Of a DNA stretch of 64,000 nucleotides, positions 8,852 to 16,643 are shown one piece after another. The notes under the pieces were generated by a model. The model searched no databases and was not told where the DNA came from. It saw only the letters and a program-made list of their open reading frames with translations. The stretch is from Candidatus Nanopelagicales bacterium. Its GTDB lineage: Bacteria > Actinomycetota > Actinomycetes > S36-B12 > CAIYMF01. The stretch spans positions 1 to 64,000 of the forward strand of contig JAFIHG010000045.1 in the NCBI GenBank assembly GCA_017848795.1, in the 5' to 3' direction. How positions within the stretch are numbered: the first letter of the stretch is position 1; every line of letters starts with the position of its first letter. The translations under genes and the position numbers were made by a program.

Positions 8852-9805
8852 GTGGCGGGGACCGCGCGCAGCAGCGACCATGGGGCGGTGCCGTCCCCAC
8901 CGCCGTCGGGTGCCCAGCTCGAGATCGGCTACCAGGACCAGCGGGCGACGGTGGTCGAGATCGGCGGGGGGATCCGCGCGTACGCCGTCGGTGGCGTCGA
9001 CGTGCTGCAGCCGTACGACCGCGATGCGATGTGCGACGGTGCCCACGGCGCGGTCCTGGTGCCCTGGCCCAACCGCCTCGGTGACGGTCGGTACCGCTTC
9101 GACGGCGCGGACCACCAGCTCGACCTGACCGAGCCGGCCAAGCACAACGCCATCCACGGACTGCTGCGCTGGGTGCCGTGGCGCGCCGTGCGGCACGTGG
9201 AGGACCAGGTGGTGATGGCAGCCGCGCTGCCCCCGCAACCGGGCTACCCGTGGCCGCTCGAGGTCCAGGTGGACTACCGGCTCGGGCCACAGGGACTCGT
9301 CGTACGAGCCACGACGCGCAACCTCGGCACGACCACGTGCCCCTATGGCATCGGGCACCACCCGTACCTGTCGCCCGGCGAGGGCCTGGTCGACGACTGC
9401 CTGCTGCAGTTCGCCGCCCGCACCCGGATCGCGACGGACGCCGGACGGCAACTGCCGACGGGTACCGCACCGGTGGCCGGGACGCCCTACGACTTCGCAA
9501 CCCCGCGCCGCATCGGGGACCTCGCCATCGACTACGCGTTCACCGACCTCGAGCGCGACGAGCAGGGCCGGTCCTGGGTACGGCTGACCCGGCCCGACGG
9601 CCGCGTCGTCGCGTGGTGGCTGGGAGCGTCCTACCCCTACCTGGAGCTCTACACCGCAGACACCCTCATACCGGAGCGGCGCCGGCGGGGACTGGGCGTG
9701 GAACCGATGAGCTGCCCGCCGGACGCGTTCCGTTCCGGGACCGACGTGCTGCGCCTCGAGCCCGGCGCCACCGTCACTCATGCCTGGGGCGTCCAACTCG
9801 ACTGA
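8852..9805 (+). CDS. Aldose 1-epimerase (mutarotase) family protein
   Basis: The 317-residue product shows the galactose-mutarotase fold pattern. It has an early G-G-G-I-R-A-Y, then L-V-P-W-P-N-R-L-G-D-G-R-Y. K-H-N-A-I-H-G-L carries the first catalytic-type His, and Y-G-I-G-H-H-P-Y-L the second. A late E-P-M-S-C-P-P-D-A-F is also typical. These enzymes interconvert sugar anomers. The GTG at 8852 is used here; GTG 8888, nearer the fold start, is equally plausible. It follows the hydrolase at 4 bases, so the two are probably co-transcribed, though no shared pathway is evident. Confidence 0.85.
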   Translation: MAGTARSSDHGAVPSPPPSGAQLEIGYQDQRATVVEIGGGIRAYAVGGVDVLQPYDRDAMCDGAHGAVLVPWPNRLGDGRYRFDGADHQLDLTEPAKHNAIHGLLRWVPWRAVRHVEDQVVMAAALPPQPGYPWPLEVQVDYRLGPQGLVVRATTRNLGTTTCPYGIGHHPYLSPGEGLVDDCLLQFAARTRIATDAGRQLPTGTAPVAGTPYDFATPRRIGDLAIDYAFTDLERDEQGRSWVRLTRPDGRVVAWWLGASYPYLELYTADTLIPERRRRGLGVEPMSCPPDAFRSGTDVLRLEPGATVTHAWGVQLD

Positions 9806-9855
9806 GGGCGCAGCGACATTCCCAGGCTGCGGCGTCGTTGGCGTCCAGGCAGCCC

Positions 9856-10227
9856 TCAGTCGCCCGCGGCGCTGTCCGGCTCGGAGCCGGCGGACACTTC
9901 CGTGGTCTCCAGCTCGCGCACCGCGGTGATGAGCTGCTCGAGGGACGGGGCCGGCAGTGCGCCCGGCTGGGAGAAGACGAGCTTGCCGTCCTTGAACGCC
10001 ATCAGCGTCGGGATCGAGGTGATCCGCGCCGCGCCGGCGAGCTCTTGCTCCGCCTCCGTGTCGACCTTGCCGAACACGATGTCCGCGTGCTGCTCGGACG
10101 CCGCCTCGAACACCGGACCGAACATCCGGCACGGACCGCACCACGCGGCCCAGAAGTCGACAAGCACCATCGGGCTGCCGGTGACTGTGCTCTCGAACGT
10201 CTTGGCGGTGAGGTCGACGGTTGCCAC
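9856..10227 (-). CDS. trxA: Thioredoxin
   Basis: The 123-residue product has the classic fold and active site W-C-G-P-C (Cys30 and Cys33), the cis-proline in S-I-P-T-L and the F-K-D-G-K loop. It reduces protein disulfides in the cytosol and would be recharged by thioredoxin reductase, which is not in this window. I chose GTG 10227 because AAGGAG lies at proper distance. The open frame continues upstream but has no start signal. A 20-residue acidic tail extends beyond the usual end. A palindrome at 10257-10268 lies about 30 bases before the start and suggests repressor control. Confidence 0.93.
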   Translation of the reverse strand: MATVDLTAKTFESTVTGSPMVLVDFWAAWCGPCRMFGPVFEAASEQHADIVFGKVDTEAEQELAGAARITSIPTLMAFKDGKLVFSQPGALPAPSLEQLITAVRELETTEVSAGSEPDSAAGD

Positions 10228-10256
10228 GTGCACTCCTTGACGGCGGAAGATCGGAT

Positions 10257-10268
10257 ACCCCCGGGGGT
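10257..10268 (-). promoter_or_regulatory. CsoR/CstR-like operator palindrome before trxA
   Basis: The site is the perfect 12-bp palindrome ACCCCCGGGGGT. On the plus strand it sits in GATACCCCCGGGGGTTCGTA. CsoR-family repressors (copper-sensing CsoR, persulfide-sensing CstR) are known to bind TACCC/GGGTA-type palindromes with a G/C core. It is centred about 35 bases upstream of the trxA start, a position compatible with promoter overlap. No csoR gene is in the window. Confidence 0.45.
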
Positions 10269-10333
10269 TCGTACATCCTGCAACCGCATCCATGGCCGCG
10301 CCATTCCAGCGGGCCGGGTCTAGCGTGAGGCGG

Positions 10334-10834
10334 GTGCATACCGCGGCGTTGCTCCTCGACGGGTACGGCCGGCTCGAAGGGCTGGTCACGGCCGCCGTCG
10401 ACGGGCTCACGCCCGACGAGCTCGCCTGGCGGCCAGCGCCGGACGCCAATCCGGTCGGCTGGCTGGTCTGGCACCTGACCCGGGTCCAGGACGACCACGT
10501 CGCCACCGCGTTCGGTCGCCACCAACGCTGGCACACCGGTTGGGCCGAGCGGTTCGACCTGCCGCTCGACCGCGCCGACACCGGCTACGGGCACCACCAG
10601 GACCAGGTCGCGGCCGTACGGGCCGACAGCGCGCTGCTTGTCGCGTACTTCACCGACGTGCACGCCGTCACCCGCGAGCTGCTGCAGTCGCTCGACGGCG
10701 ACGACCTCGACCGGGTCGTCGACACGCGCTGGGACCCGCCGGTCACCCTCGGCGTGCGGTTGGTCAGTGTGCTGTCCGACAGCCTGCAGCACGCCGGGCA
10801 GGCGGCGTACGTGCGCGGGCTGTCCGGTCGCTGA
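10334..10834 (+). CDS. DinB-family (DUF664/mycothiol-dependent) protein
   Basis: The product is about 166 residues with the four-helix DinB layout. His residues suited to metal binding appear in W-H-L-T-R-V-Q-D-D-H and near the end in D-S-L-Q-H-A-G-Q. In actinomycetes many such proteins are metal-dependent transferases that use mycothiol, but a substrate cannot be named. GTG 10334 is chosen because GAGG precedes it; GTG 10325 and ATG 10292 are in frame. It is divergent from trxA across the CsoR-like palindrome, so one regulator could act on both. Confidence 0.75.
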   Translation: MHTAALLLDGYGRLEGLVTAAVDGLTPDELAWRPAPDANPVGWLVWHLTRVQDDHVATAFGRHQRWHTGWAERFDLPLDRADTGYGHHQDQVAAVRADSALLVAYFTDVHAVTRELLQSLDGDDLDRVVDTRWDPPVTLGVRLVSVLSDSLQHAGQAAYVRGLSGR

Positions 10835-10920
10835 ACCGCCGGCCGCGCTACCCTGCCGAGCCACGCACGAGCGGCCCCGCCGCCGACGAGCGATCCGGTA
10901 CGGCGACAGGAGTGACGGAC

Positions 10921-11775
10921 ATGAGCGGCCAGGTGGCGCTGACGCTGTCGTGCACGGACCGGCCCGGGATCGTGCGTGCGGTCAGCGACTTCTTCTTCGG
11001 TCAGGGCTGCGACATCGTGCAGAGCAACCAGTTCGGCGATCCGAGCTCCGGGCTGTTCTTCATGCGCGTGCACATGAAGACCTCCGCCAGCACCCCGGAG
11101 CCGGACGCGCTGGCCGGCGCGTTCGCGCGGGTCGCCGACGAGTTCGGCATGCAGTGGCAACTGCACGACCTGGCCGTACGCCCGCGGGTCCTGCTCATGG
11201 TGTCCCGGCTCGACCACTGCCTGGAGGACCTGCTCTACCGCTGGCGTTCCGGGCTGCTTGCCGCCGACGTCGTCGCGGTGGTGTCCAACCATCCCGACCT
11301 CGCCCCGCTCGTCGAATGGCACGGCGTGCCCTTCCACCACGTGCCGGTGACCCCGGACAGCAAGGCGGACGCGGAGCAGCGCCTGCTCGGGCTCGTCGCC
11401 GAGCTCGAGGTCGAGCTGGTCGTGCTGGCGCGTTACATGCAGGTGCTCTCCGACCGGGTGTGTGCCGAGCTCAGCGGGCGGATCATCAACATCCACCACT
11501 CGTTCCTGCCCAGTTTCAAGGGCGCGCGCCCGTACCACCGCGCCCATGACCGCGGAGTGAAGCTGATCGGAGCGACCGCCCACTACGTGACAACGGACCT
11601 GGACGAAGGGCCGATCATCGAGCAGGACGTGGCGCGGGTCGACCACCAGAGCTCGGTCGAGGATCTCGTCGCGATCGGCCGGGACGTCGAGTCGCGCACG
11701 CTGGCCCGGGCGGTGCAGTGGCACGTGCAGCGGCGGGTGCTGCTGAACGGTCAGCGCACCGTCGTCTTCACCTGA
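10921..11775 (+). CDS. purU: Formyltetrahydrofolate deformylase
   Basis: The 284-residue enzyme hydrolyses 10-formyl-tetrahydrofolate to formate and tetrahydrofolate, balancing one-carbon pools. An N-terminal ACT domain (residues about 5-80, with C-T-D-R-P-G-I-V and F-F-F-G-Q-G-C-D) precedes a formyltransferase-fold domain. That domain carries the catalytic Asn/His segment (I-I-N-I-H-H-S-F-L-P-S-F-K-G) and G-A-T-A-H-Y-V with the Asp of D-L-D-E-G-P-I-I. Length and order match PurU. The ATG at 10921 fits the first ACT strand. Confidence 0.93.
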   Translation: MSGQVALTLSCTDRPGIVRAVSDFFFGQGCDIVQSNQFGDPSSGLFFMRVHMKTSASTPEPDALAGAFARVADEFGMQWQLHDLAVRPRVLLMVSRLDHCLEDLLYRWRSGLLAADVVAVVSNHPDLAPLVEWHGVPFHHVPVTPDSKADAEQRLLGLVAELEVELVVLARYMQVLSDRVCAELSGRIINIHHSFLPSFKGARPYHRAHDRGVKLIGATAHYVTTDLDEGPIIEQDVARVDHQSSVEDLVAIGRDVESRTLARAVQWHVQRRVLLNGQRTVVFT

Positions 11776-11803
11776 GCCGCGACCTGTCCCGGCAGCGCGC
11801 GGG

Positions 11804-12280
11804 TCAGCGGCGCCGGGAGCGGAACGCCCAGAGCGCCACCAGCAGCGCCACCCCGGCCACGATCAGCGCGCGGGTGTCGCGGTCCTGCTCCGGCGCGGGA
11901 ACTGCCGTGACGGCGGGGGCCGGCCGGTGTCCGTCGTCGATCGCCTCGCCACCCGCGGCCAGCGGGACGGCGTCGGCGGGCCGGTCCCAGCCCGGAGGCG
12001 GGAACTCCCCGCGCCGCATCGCCTCTGCGTCCTGCTCGGACTGTGGGCTGACCACGTAGGCGTGCCCGGTCGAGATCGCGGTCGCGACCGCGATCACCCA
12101 GTCCTGCGTCGGCGGGCGGTCGCCGCTGCGCGCGAGCTCGCGCACCAGCAGCCGCTCCAGCGCCTCCTGGTCGTCCCCCGGCCGGCTCTTGGCGACGACC
12201 TCGTGGATCACCAGTTGACGACGCGCGTCGATGAACCGCTTGTGCTCGGCCTCTCCGGTCAGCTCGGTCAGCTCGGTCAT
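11804..12280 (-). CDS. Hypothetical protein with C-terminal membrane anchor
   Basis: This 158-residue product is not recognised. The first 90 residues are charged and probably helical (G-E-A-E-H-K-R-F-I-D-A-R-R-Q). A proline/alanine-rich linker follows, and one C-terminal hydrophobic segment (A-L-I-V-A-G-V-A-L-L-V-A-L-W-A-F) ends in R-S-R-R-R. This is the pattern of a tail-anchored protein with its body in the cytosol. It begins 5 bases after the aldehyde dehydrogenase stop, so the two are probably translated from one message. Confidence 0.6.
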   Translation of the reverse strand: MTELTELTGEAEHKRFIDARRQLVIHEVVAKSRPGDDQEALERLLVRELARSGDRPPTQDWVIAVATAISTGHAYVVSPQSEQDAEAMRRGEFPPPGWDRPADAVPLAAGGEAIDDGHRPAPAVTAVPAPEQDRDTRALIVAGVALLVALWAFRSRRR

Positions 12281-12285
12281 CGCCG

Positions 12286-13659
12286 TCAGCCGACCCAGAC
12301 CGAGGTCAGGTTGCAGAACTCGCGGATCCCGTGCGCGGAGAGCTCGCGCCCGTAGCCCGACCTCTTCGTCCCACCGAACGGCAGCTCCGGGTACGAGGTC
12401 GTCATCCCGTTGATGAAGACGGCCCCGGCGTCGAGGTCGGTGATGAACGCGTCCTGCTCCTTGGCATCGGTCGTCCAGGCGTTCGACCCCAGCCCGAAGG
12501 TCGTCGCGTTCGCGACCTCGACGGCCTCCTCGTACGAACCGACGCGCAGCACCGTCGCCACCGGCCCGAACACCTCCTCGAGGTAGACCCGCATCTCCTC
12601 GGTCACCCCGGCGAGCACGGTCGGCGGGTAGTACCAGCCCGGGCCGTCCGCGGCGGTACCGCCGCAGAGCAGCTGCGCGCCCTTCTCGACGGCGTCGGCG
12701 ACGAGCTCGGCGACGTCGGTGCGGCCCTGCTCGGTGGCCAGCGGGCCGACGTCTGTGTCTTCCTCGGCCGGGTCACCGACGGTGAGCGCACCCATCCGTT
12801 CGGCGAAGCGGGCAACGAAGTCGTCGTACACGTCGGTGTGCACGATGAACCGCTTCGCCGCGATGCAGGACTGCCCGTTGTTCTGGCAGCGTGCGGTGAC
12901 CGCGACCTCGGCGGCGCGGTCGAGGTCCGCCGAGGGCATCACGACGAACGCGTCCGAGCCGCCGAGCTCCAGGACCGTCTTCTTGATCTCGTCGCCGCAG
13001 ATCGCCGCGACCGACTGGCCGGCGCCCTCCGACCCGGTGAGCGTCGCGGCGCGCACCCGCGGGTCGCGCAGCACCTTCTCGACCTGGCCCGAACCGACCA
13101 ACAGGGTGGTGAACGTGCCGTCGGGGAACCCGGCGCGCCGGAACAGGTCCTCGAGGTAGAGCGCGCACTGCGGGACGTTGGACGCGTGCTTGAGCAGGCC
13201 GACGTTGCCCGCCATGAGCCCCGGTGCGGCGAAGCGCACGACCTGCCAGAGCGGGAAGTTCCACGGCATCACGGCGAGCACCACGCCCAGCGGCCGGTAC
13301 CGCGCGAACGCCCGCTTCGCACCGACCGCCGCCGGGTCGACCGGCTCGTCGCGCAGGAACTCCTCCGCGTGCTCCGCGTAGAACCGCATGCCCGCCGCGC
13401 ACTTGGCCGCCTCCGCGCGGGCGGACTTCACGGTCTTGCCCATCTCCAGCGTCATGAGCTGCGCGATCTGCTCGTTCTCCGCGTCGAGCAGGTCGGCGGC
13501 GGCGCGCATCAGGGTCGCCCGCTCGGCGAAGCTGGTGCGGCTCCAGCTCCCGAACCGTTCGTGCGCACGCTCGATCGCAGCTGCGACCTGCTCGTCGGTG
13601 TGTGCCTCGAAGGTGCGCACCGTCTCTCCGGTGGCGGGGTTGATCGTCGCTATGGCCAT
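12286..13659 (-). CDS. gabD: Aldehyde dehydrogenase, succinate-semialdehyde dehydrogenase type
   Basis: The 457-residue enzyme belongs to the NAD(P)-dependent aldehyde dehydrogenases and most resembles the short GabD1-like succinate-semialdehyde dehydrogenases. It opens with M-A-I-A-T-I-N-P-A-T-G-E. The N-M-N-type cofactor segment appears as M-P-W-N-F-P-L-W-Q-V. The general base Glu is in L-E-L-G-G-S-D and the catalytic Cys is in N-N-G-Q-S-C-I-A-A-K. It would oxidise a semialdehyde to succinate; the exact aldehyde is inferred. The longer frame upstream of ATG 13659 is a low-quality extension. It is divergent from the thiolase gene. Confidence 0.85.
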   Translation of the reverse strand: MAIATINPATGETVRTFEAHTDEQVAAAIERAHERFGSWSRTSFAERATLMRAAADLLDAENEQIAQLMTLEMGKTVKSARAEAAKCAAGMRFYAEHAEEFLRDEPVDPAAVGAKRAFARYRPLGVVLAVMPWNFPLWQVVRFAAPGLMAGNVGLLKHASNVPQCALYLEDLFRRAGFPDGTFTTLLVGSGQVEKVLRDPRVRAATLTGSEGAGQSVAAICGDEIKKTVLELGGSDAFVVMPSADLDRAAEVAVTARCQNNGQSCIAAKRFIVHTDVYDDFVARFAERMGALTVGDPAEEDTDVGPLATEQGRTDVAELVADAVEKGAQLLCGGTAADGPGWYYPPTVLAGVTEEMRVYLEEVFGPVATVLRVGSYEEAVEVANATTFGLGSNAWTTDAKEQDAFITDLDAGAVFINGMTTSYPELPFGGTKRSGYGRELSAHGIREFCNLTSVWVG

Positions 13660-13798
13660 GTCAGCGATTCTGCCCTGCTCTCGTACGCCCCCGCGAGTCC
13701 GCCGCCGCCGCCTGCATGGTGGACTGAACCTCAGGTGGTGGCCGACCGGCCGGGCGGCCCGACATCGCGGACGCCCTCGGCGTCCATCGGAGGTCCAG

Positions 13799-14953
13799 AT
13801 GCGCGACGCCGTGATCGTCGAAGCCGTACGCACCCCCGTCGGGCGCCGCCGCGGCGGGCTGGCCGGGGTGCACCCGGCGGACCTGTCCGCGCACGTGCTG
13901 CGCGCGCTCGCCGAGCGCTCCGGGATCGAGCCGGCCGCCGTCGACGACGTGATCTGGGGTTGTGTCAGCCAGGTCGGCGAGCAGAGCTTCGACATCGCGC
14001 GTACCGCCGTGCTGTCGGCCGGGTGGCCCGAGTCGGTGCCCGGGACGACCGTCGACCGGCAGTGCGGGTCGTCCCAGCAGAGCGTGCACTTCGCCGCCTC
14101 CGGGCTGATCGCCGGCCACTACGACCTCGTTGTCGCCGGCGGCGTGGAGAGCATGTCGCGTGTCGAGATGGGCTCCAGCGCGAGCATCGCCGGAAATCCG
14201 ATGTCGGGCACCGGCTGGGTCGAGCGATACGGCGCGGGGATCCCGAACCAGGGCGTCGGTGCCGAGATGATCGCCCGGCAGTGGACGCTGTCCCGTACCG
14301 CCTTGGACGAGTTCTCGCTCATCTCGCACGAGAGGGCGGCGCGTGCGCAGGACGAGGGACGCTTCGAGTCCCAGCTCGCCCCGGTGCCCACCCCGGACGG
14401 GGTCGTACGCGCCGACGAGGGCGTACGCCGGGGCGGCACCCTCGAGACCCTCGGCGCCCTGAAGCCGGCGTTCGACCCGGAGGGCGTGATCACCGCCGGC
14501 AACGCCTCGCAGATCTCCGACGGCGCGGCCGCGCTGCTCATGACGACCAGCGAGCGGGCCCGCGAGCTCGGGCTGCGACCGGTCGCGCGCGTGCACACCG
14601 CGGTCGTCGTCGGCTCGGACCCGATCATCATGCTGACCGGGCCGATCCCCGCGACGCGCAAGGCGCTCGAGCGCAGCGGCCTGCAGCTCGCCGACATCGG
14701 CGCCTTCGAGGTCAACGAGGCGTTCGCCTCCGTACCGCTCGCATGGCTCGCCGAGACGGGCGCCGACCCGCAGCTGCTGAACCCGAACGGGGGCGCGATC
14801 GCCCTCGGCCACCCGCTCGGCGCGTCCGGCGCCCGGCTCATGACAACGCTCGTTCACCACCTGCGCGACGCCGGCATCCGCTACGGTCTGCAGACCATGT
14901 GCGAGGGCGGCGGGCAGGCCAACGCGACGATCCTGGAGCTGCTCGACTCCTAG
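13799..14953 (+). CDS. Acetyl-CoA acetyltransferase (thiolase)
   Basis: The 384-residue protein is a full-length thiolase. The acyl-accepting Cys89 lies in R-Q-C-G-S-S-Q-Q-S. The catalytic His is in G-H-P-L-G-A-S-G and the second Cys in C-E-G-G-G-Q-A-N. The N-E-A-F motif is present. It cleaves or forms 3-ketoacyl-CoA in fatty-acid or amino-acid catabolism. ATG 13799 follows GGAGG by five bases and gives the canonical M-R-D-A-V-I-V-E-A-V-R-T-P. It stands alone between the aldehyde dehydrogenase and the secreted phosphatase. Confidence 0.92.
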   Translation: MRDAVIVEAVRTPVGRRRGGLAGVHPADLSAHVLRALAERSGIEPAAVDDVIWGCVSQVGEQSFDIARTAVLSAGWPESVPGTTVDRQCGSSQQSVHFAASGLIAGHYDLVVAGGVESMSRVEMGSSASIAGNPMSGTGWVERYGAGIPNQGVGAEMIARQWTLSRTALDEFSLISHERAARAQDEGRFESQLAPVPTPDGVVRADEGVRRGGTLETLGALKPAFDPEGVITAGNASQISDGAAALLMTTSERARELGLRPVARVHTAVVVGSDPIIMLTGPIPATRKALERSGLQLADIGAFEVNEAFASVPLAWLAETGADPQLLNPNGGAIALGHPLGASGARLMTTLVHHLRDAGIRYGLQTMCEGGGQANATILELLDS

Positions 14954-15035
14954 CCCGCGGACCGTGCCGGAGCGACCCGGTCACGTCGTCGTACTAAAGG
15001 TCGGCACCTTCCCCGCCGATGACCTCTCGGGACTC

Positions 15036-16580
15036 ATGGCGGAAGGGTGGCCGGTGCGGGTACGGACAGGTGCGGGGATCACGCTCGCGGTGACGGCGCT
15101 CGTGCTCGGCGTCGTGACACCCGCCCCGGCCAGCGGCAAGCGGCTGAAGAAGCCGACCAAGCCGACCGCGGTCGCCGTCGTGGGCTCGACCCCCACCTCC
15201 ATCACCGTGACCGCCCGGGTGCAGCGGGCCAAGCAGTTCCGGGTGTACGCCGCCCCGACCGCCCGCGCGGTGAACGCGCACAGCTACCGCAAGGCGCCGT
15301 ACCGCTCGAAGGTGTCGGCGAGCCGCCAGGTCACCGTGGGACTGAAGTACCAGACCGGTCCGTACTTCCTGCGCTACACCGCCCGCAACCGGGTGGCGCT
15401 GAAGTTCGCCGCGATCCAGACCGCGTACGTCACCCCGCCGGTGCCCACCGCGCTCACCGCCGTCTCCACCGCCGGCGGCGGGCTCGCGCTCACCTGGCGG
15501 GCGAGCAAGCCCGCCGAGCGGGTCCTCGTGACCGCGGCGACCGACCCCGCCTTCACGCAGGGCGTACGGACCTACACGGTCCGCGGCGCCGCGGACACGT
15601 TCACGCCGCACGGCCTGGACGCGGGTACGACGTACTGGTTCCGGGTGCGGGCGGCGAACGGACCGAGCCAGTCGGCGTGGTCGCAGCCGACGTCCGCCAC
15701 CGCCGTGGCGGCCGGGGCGCAGGTGAGCGTCGCGTCGTACAACATCCAGTACGCCGAGGCGTCGAGCGGCCCCAAGGTCGGTGACCAGAAGCCCGCACCG
15801 TGGTCGGAGCGCGGCCCGCTCGCCGCGCAGCTGCTCTGGTCGGCCCGGCCCGACGTCGTCGCCGTGCAGGAGGGCAACTCCCGCATCGGCGAGAAGCCGC
15901 GGGGCGGCTACCGCGAGCGGCAGGTCGACGACTTCGCCGCGGCGCTCAACCGGCTCGGCGCCGACTACCGGGTGGCCGACACCGAGAACATCGCGGAGAC
16001 GGCCACCGGGCCGTACCTGCTCTACCGCACCAGCGTCTGGCGGCCGGTGGGCAAGGGTGCGCGCATCGCGTTGCCGAACGACCGGTGGGCCGCGTACCAG
16101 GTCCTCGAGCACCAGGAGTCCGGAGCGCGGGTCCTGGTGGTCTCGGCGCACCTGCTGCCGGGCGCCAAGCCGGGCTACGACGACAAGCGCAAGGCCCAGG
16201 CCGCCACCCTGACGGCGAAGGCGACGCAGGTGGCCAAGGAGTACGGCGTCCCGGTCGTGTACGCCGGCGACTTCAACTCCCACAACGGCAAGAAGCACGC
16301 GTTCGACGGGCCCGGTCTGGTCATGGCCGCGAACGGCGTACCGGACACCAAGGACGTCTCACCGGTCCTGGTGAACGACCGGTACAACAGCGCGAACCAG
16401 GGGTTCCGCATCGCCGCATCCGGCGGGTTCAACATCGACCACATCTTCGCCGGCCCGGGACTCGCGGTGCTGCGCTGGGCGATGCTGCTCGACGTCAACT
16501 CCAGCGGCAGGTTCGTCGGGACCTTCCCGTCCGACCACAACCCGCTCGTCGCCGACCTCACCCTCCCCGCCCTCCCCTGA
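15036..16580 (+). CDS. Secreted endonuclease/exonuclease/phosphatase-family protein with fibronectin-like domains
   Basis: The 514-residue product starts best at ATG 15036, giving a basic N-region, a hydrophobic core (G-I-T-L-A-V-T-A-L-V-L-G-V-V) and an A-P-A-S-G cleavage site. Residues about 35-220 form two beta-rich fibronectin-III-like units. Residues about 230-510 are an EEP domain with S-Y-N-I-Q-Y, D-V-V-A-V-Q-E-G-N, Y-A-G-D-F-N-S-H, F-N-I-D-H-I-F and S-D-H-N-P-L. This is the metal-dependent DNase I/phosphatase active site. It probably cleaves nucleic acids or phosphoesters outside the cell. Transcription should end in the palindrome just after its stop. Confidence 0.82.
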   Translation: MAEGWPVRVRTGAGITLAVTALVLGVVTPAPASGKRLKKPTKPTAVAVVGSTPTSITVTARVQRAKQFRVYAAPTARAVNAHSYRKAPYRSKVSASRQVTVGLKYQTGPYFLRYTARNRVALKFAAIQTAYVTPPVPTALTAVSTAGGGLALTWRASKPAERVLVTAATDPAFTQGVRTYTVRGAADTFTPHGLDAGTTYWFRVRAANGPSQSAWSQPTSATAVAAGAQVSVASYNIQYAEASSGPKVGDQKPAPWSERGPLAAQLLWSARPDVVAVQEGNSRIGEKPRGGYRERQVDDFAAALNRLGADYRVADTENIAETATGPYLLYRTSVWRPVGKGARIALPNDRWAAYQVLEHQESGARVLVVSAHLLPGAKPGYDDKRKAQAATLTAKATQVAKEYGVPVVYAGDFNSHNGKKHAFDGPGLVMAANGVPDTKDVSPVLVNDRYNSANQGFRIAASGGFNIDHIFAGPGLAVLRWAMLLDVNSSGRFVGTFPSDHNPLVADLTLPALP

Positions 16581-16582
16581 CC

Positions 16583-16643
16583 CGCGTCCCTGCTTGAAAC
16601 GTCGTCAACTCAGCGAGTTGACGACGTTTCGAGCAGGGACGCG
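16583..16643. repeat. Dispersed palindrome, copy 1
   Basis: Arms 16583-16611 and 16615-16643 are 29 bases each, with one G-T type mismatch and a 3-base loop. The left arm reads CGCGTCCCTGCTTGAAAC and continues GTCGTCAACTC. It lies between the convergent EEP-family gene and treZ and overlaps the last treZ codons. Related copies are at 34114-34168 and 40108-40162. Without a T-tract it may still act as a two-way terminator. Confidence 0.85.

Noticed and set aside
12331-14997. An 888-codon plus-strand frame
   Set aside because: It is antisense to the aldehyde dehydrogenase and out of frame with the thiolase, with shadow-type composition.
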